Position numbers and translations under genes: made by a program. From Campylobacterales bacterium (lineage in GTDB: Bacteria > Campylobacterota_A > Desulfurellia > JAADFJ01): a stretch of 7,665 bases of DNA. Shown in pieces: positions 5,895-7,665 of the stretch. Location: positions 1 through 7,665 of the forward strand of contig JALWSW010000066.1 in the NCBI GenBank assembly GCA_027080125.1, read 5' to 3'. Position 1 is the first letter of the stretch. Every line of letters begins with the position of its first letter. Under the pieces are notes generated by a model. It made no database searches, had not been told where the DNA came from, and saw only the letters and a list, made by a program, of their open reading frames with translations.

Positions 5895-7295
5895 ATGAAG
5901 TACAGAATAGAAAAAGACAGCTTGGGCGAGGTTAAAGTTCCTCAGGAAAAATACTGGGGTGCTCAGACGCAAAGGGCGCTTGAGAATTTCAAAGTTGGAA
6001 ATGAGAAGATGCCTATAGAGGTAGTTCACGCGTTTGCCATACTAAAGAAAGCTGCGGCAATAAGCAATTTTAAGCTTGGTGTACTTGATGAGAAGATTAA
6101 AGATGCAATTTGTCAGGCAGCACAGGAGATAATAGAAGGAAAACTTGATGATCAATTTCCGCTTCCGGTATGGCAGACTGGCTCAGGAACAATGACTAAT
6201 ATGAATGTAAATGAGGTAATTGGAAACAGGGCAAGCGAGATCTTAGGTGGCAGGCGAGGAGAAAAATCTCCAGTGCATCCAAACGATCACGTAAACAAAT
6301 CGCAATCTTCCAATGATACAATGCCCACTGCAATGTCGATTTCAGCTACAAGCGAGATTCTGAATTCGCTTTTGCCCAAGATAAAACTGTTGAAGGATGC
6401 CTTCGATAAAAAATCCAAAGAATTTGAAGATATTATAAAGGTTGGAAGAACTCATCTTCAGGATGCGACCCCTTTGACTCTTGGACAGGAATTCTCAGGT
6501 TATGTAAGTCAGCTTGAGCATGCGATTCAGGCTATTAAAGACAGTTTGCCTCATCTGAAGGAGCTTGCCTTGGGAGGCACTGCTGTTGGAACCGGACTTA
6601 ATTCTCCCGAAGGATTTGACAAGCTGGTAGCAGAGGAGATCTCAAGAATTACAGGAATCGATTTTATAACTGCACCCAACAAATTTGAAGCATTGTCAAG
6701 TCATGACGGGATATGTCAGGCAAGTGGAGCGCTAAAGGTTTTGGCATGCGCCTTGAATAAAATAGCAAATGATATACGGATTCTTGCCTCAGGTCCCAGA
6801 TGTGGGATTGGCGAGATAAAAATTCCGGCAAATGAACCTGGAAGCTCGATTATGCCGGGCAAGATAAATCCGACTCAGTGTGAGGCTATGACACAGGTCT
6901 GTTCTCAGGTGATAGGCAACGATGTTGTAATCAACATGGCCGATTCCGGTTTGGGTTTGCAGCTCAATATGTATAAGCCGGTACTCATATATAACTTGTT
7001 GCAGTCGATAAAACTACTGGGCGATATGTCTGAATCGTTCAGAATGCATTTGGTAGAAGGAATAGAAGCCAATAAAGAGAAGATAGCATATTTTCTGGAG
7101 CAGGATCTTATGCTTGTTACACCTCTTGCCAGAGCAATCGGTTATGACAAAGCATCCAAGATTGCCAGACTTGCCGATAATGAAGGCTTGACTTTAAAAG
7201 AAGCAGCTTTGAGGCTTGGTTTTGTTGATGAGTATCAATTTAATCAGATAGTTGATCCAAGCAAAATGATTTCTCCTTATAAATCCAAATCATGA
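5895..7295 (+). CDS. fumC: Fumarate hydratase, class II
   Basis: The 466-residue enzyme interconverts fumarate and malate without an iron-sulfur cluster. Its length matches E. coli FumC (467), and the start EKDSLGEVKVPQEKYWGAQT is typical. Motifs in order: TGSGTMTNMNVNEV (95-108), HPNDHVNKSQSSNDTMPTA (128-146), GRTHLQDATPL (184-194) with catalytic H187, and the superfamily signature GSSIMPGKINP (316-326) carrying the catalytic-loop serines. TAPNKFEAL and GKINPTQCEA distinguish it from aspartase, where GKVNPVIPE is usual; argininosuccinate lyase and adenylosuccinate lyase are excluded by the same motifs. The ATG at 5895 is 19 bases after the mdh stop, so the two are very likely co-transcribed and translated in step. 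It supplies malate to the upstream-encoded malate dehydrogenase. Heat-stable class II fumarases tolerate oxygen, unlike class I enzymes. Confidence 0.97.
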   Translation: MKYRIEKDSLGEVKVPQEKYWGAQTQRALENFKVGNEKMPIEVVHAFAILKKAAAISNFKLGVLDEKIKDAICQAAQEIIEGKLDDQFPLPVWQTGSGTMTNMNVNEVIGNRASEILGGRRGEKSPVHPNDHVNKSQSSNDTMPTAMSISATSEILNSLLPKIKLLKDAFDKKSKEFEDIIKVGRTHLQDATPLTLGQEFSGYVSQLEHAIQAIKDSLPHLKELALGGTAVGTGLNSPEGFDKLVAEEISRITGIDFITAPNKFEALSSHDGICQASGALKVLACALNKIANDIRILASGPRCGIGEIKIPANEPGSSIMPGKINPTQCEAMTQVCSQVIGNDVVINMADSGLGLQLNMYKPVLIYNLLQSIKLLGDMSESFRMHLVEGIEANKEKIAYFLEQDLMLVTPLARAIGYDKASKIARLADNEGLTLKEAALRLGFVDEYQFNQIVDPSKMISPYKSKS

Positions 7296-7349
7296 AACAA
7301 AACTGTATTTTTCCTAAATCAGAACCGCCGTAATCATTTTTCTGTTTCA
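7293..7349. repeat. Short inverted repeat spanning the fumC-sdhC gap
   Basis: TGAAACA (7293-7299), which includes the fumC stop codon, is the reverse complement of TGTTTCA (7343-7349), 43 bases apart. A 7-bp stem with so long a loop may be chance. No T-run follows, so it is not a standard terminator. The 93-base gap holds no other convincing structure. Confidence 0.25.
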
Positions 7350-7378
7350 AGATAAATAAATAGATTAGTGTATAATTT

Positions 7379-7384
7379 GGGAGG
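7379..7384 (+). promoter_or_regulatory. Ribosome-binding site GGGAGG for sdhC
   Basis: GGGAGG lies four bases before the ATG at 7389. The spacing is slightly short but the match to the anti-Shine-Dalgarno is strong, and it supports the start of the partial gene. Confidence 0.65.
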
Positions 7385-7388
7385 TTAT

Positions 7389-7665
7389 ATGTCTTATTAT
7401 CGTCCGCCTGCAAAATATAGATGGAATGCAGGTTTTGTAGCATGGCTACTGCATCGTATTACAGGATTGTTGTTGATACTCTATCTTTTTGCCCATGAAT
7501 GGCTGATTAGTTCTCTTCAATCCAAGAGCTCTTTTGATGCTGCGATGAAGGCAGTTTCTTCGCCGCTATTTAAACTGGCGGAGATCGGTTTGTGGGCAGT
7601 GGTTATATATCATGCTGTTAACGGTATAAGGGTAATTTTTGTAAACTTTTTTCATGCGGCAGAAC
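7389..7665 (+). CDS. sdhC: Succinate dehydrogenase cytochrome b subunit (SdhC), N-terminal part
   Basis: The first 92 residues are visible; the frame is open at the right edge. SdhC anchors succinate dehydrogenase/fumarate reductase in the membrane and helps bind haem b and quinone. The motif LLHRITGLLL (20-29) holds H22-R23, matching the HR-x-x-G quinone-site motif of SdhC. A second helix contains YHAVNGIR (74-81), whose H75 matches the conserved haem-ligand position. Two transmembrane segments fit at about 24-42 and 62-85; the loop between is short and polar. The form resembles the small SdhC that pairs with a separate SdhD rather than the large two-haem single-subunit anchor, but the missing end prevents certainty. 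It follows fumC by 93 bases on the same strand, and sdhD, sdhA and sdhB are expected beyond the window. Confidence 0.88.
   Translation, partial: MSYYRPPAKYRWNAGFVAWLLHRITGLLLILYLFAHEWLISSLQSKSSFDAAMKAVSSPLFKLAEIGLWAVVIYHAVNGIRVIFVNFFHAAE

Noticed and set aside
7320..7344. CAGAA/TTCTG pairing after fumC as a possible terminator
   Set aside because: Only five base pairs around a 15-base loop, with no T-run following the stem.
7371..7376. Perfect TATAAT just upstream of sdhC
   Set aside because: No acceptable -35 box lies 16-18 bases upstream, and a start about seven bases downstream would fall inside the sdhC ribosome-binding site.

Overview
The window comes from a bacterial chromosome. Every gene found is on the + strand, the DNA looks moderately AT-rich by eye, and most starts have a clear Shine-Dalgarno sequence (AGGAGGT, GGAGG, GGGAGG). 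No rRNA, tRNA, insertion sequence, CRISPR array or long repeat was seen. The taxon cannot be fixed from the sequence alone. A eukaryote-type citrate synthase in a bacterium is known from Geobacteraceae and scattered other lineages, so a less-studied bacterial phylum with a respiratory or reversible citric-acid cycle is plausible.

The left half (1-3379) is a string of closely spaced genes. It begins with the 3' end of a probable queE gene (7-deazaguanine biosynthesis). Next is an unrecognised 162-residue protein whose stop codon overlaps (ATGA) the start of a divergent EF-G-like translational GTPase. A LOG-family nucleotide-monophosphate phosphoribohydrolase with a TTG start follows 38 bases later.

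A 186-base gap (3380-3565) separates this run from the second half. It holds a strong sigma-70-type promoter match and a small hairpin. There is no intergenic stretch longer than 300 bases.

The right half (3566-7665) is a citric-acid-cycle cluster: gltA (eukaryote-type citrate synthase), mdh (LDH-like malate dehydrogenase), fumC (class II fumarase) and the start of sdhC (succinate dehydrogenase membrane anchor), cut by the window edge. Each gene's product makes the substrate of the enzyme encoded just upstream (succinate to fumarate to malate to oxaloacetate to citrate), so four consecutive cycle steps are encoded in reverse order. A strong 12-bp hairpin lies between gltA and mdh, close to the mdh ribosome-binding site, and may set the relative expression of gltA and the genes below it.

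Most of the window is recognisable housekeeping metabolism. The least explained part is the orphan gene at 199-687 with its translationally coupled EF-G-like partner. No clear previously undescribed system is visible; that gene pair is the best lead.
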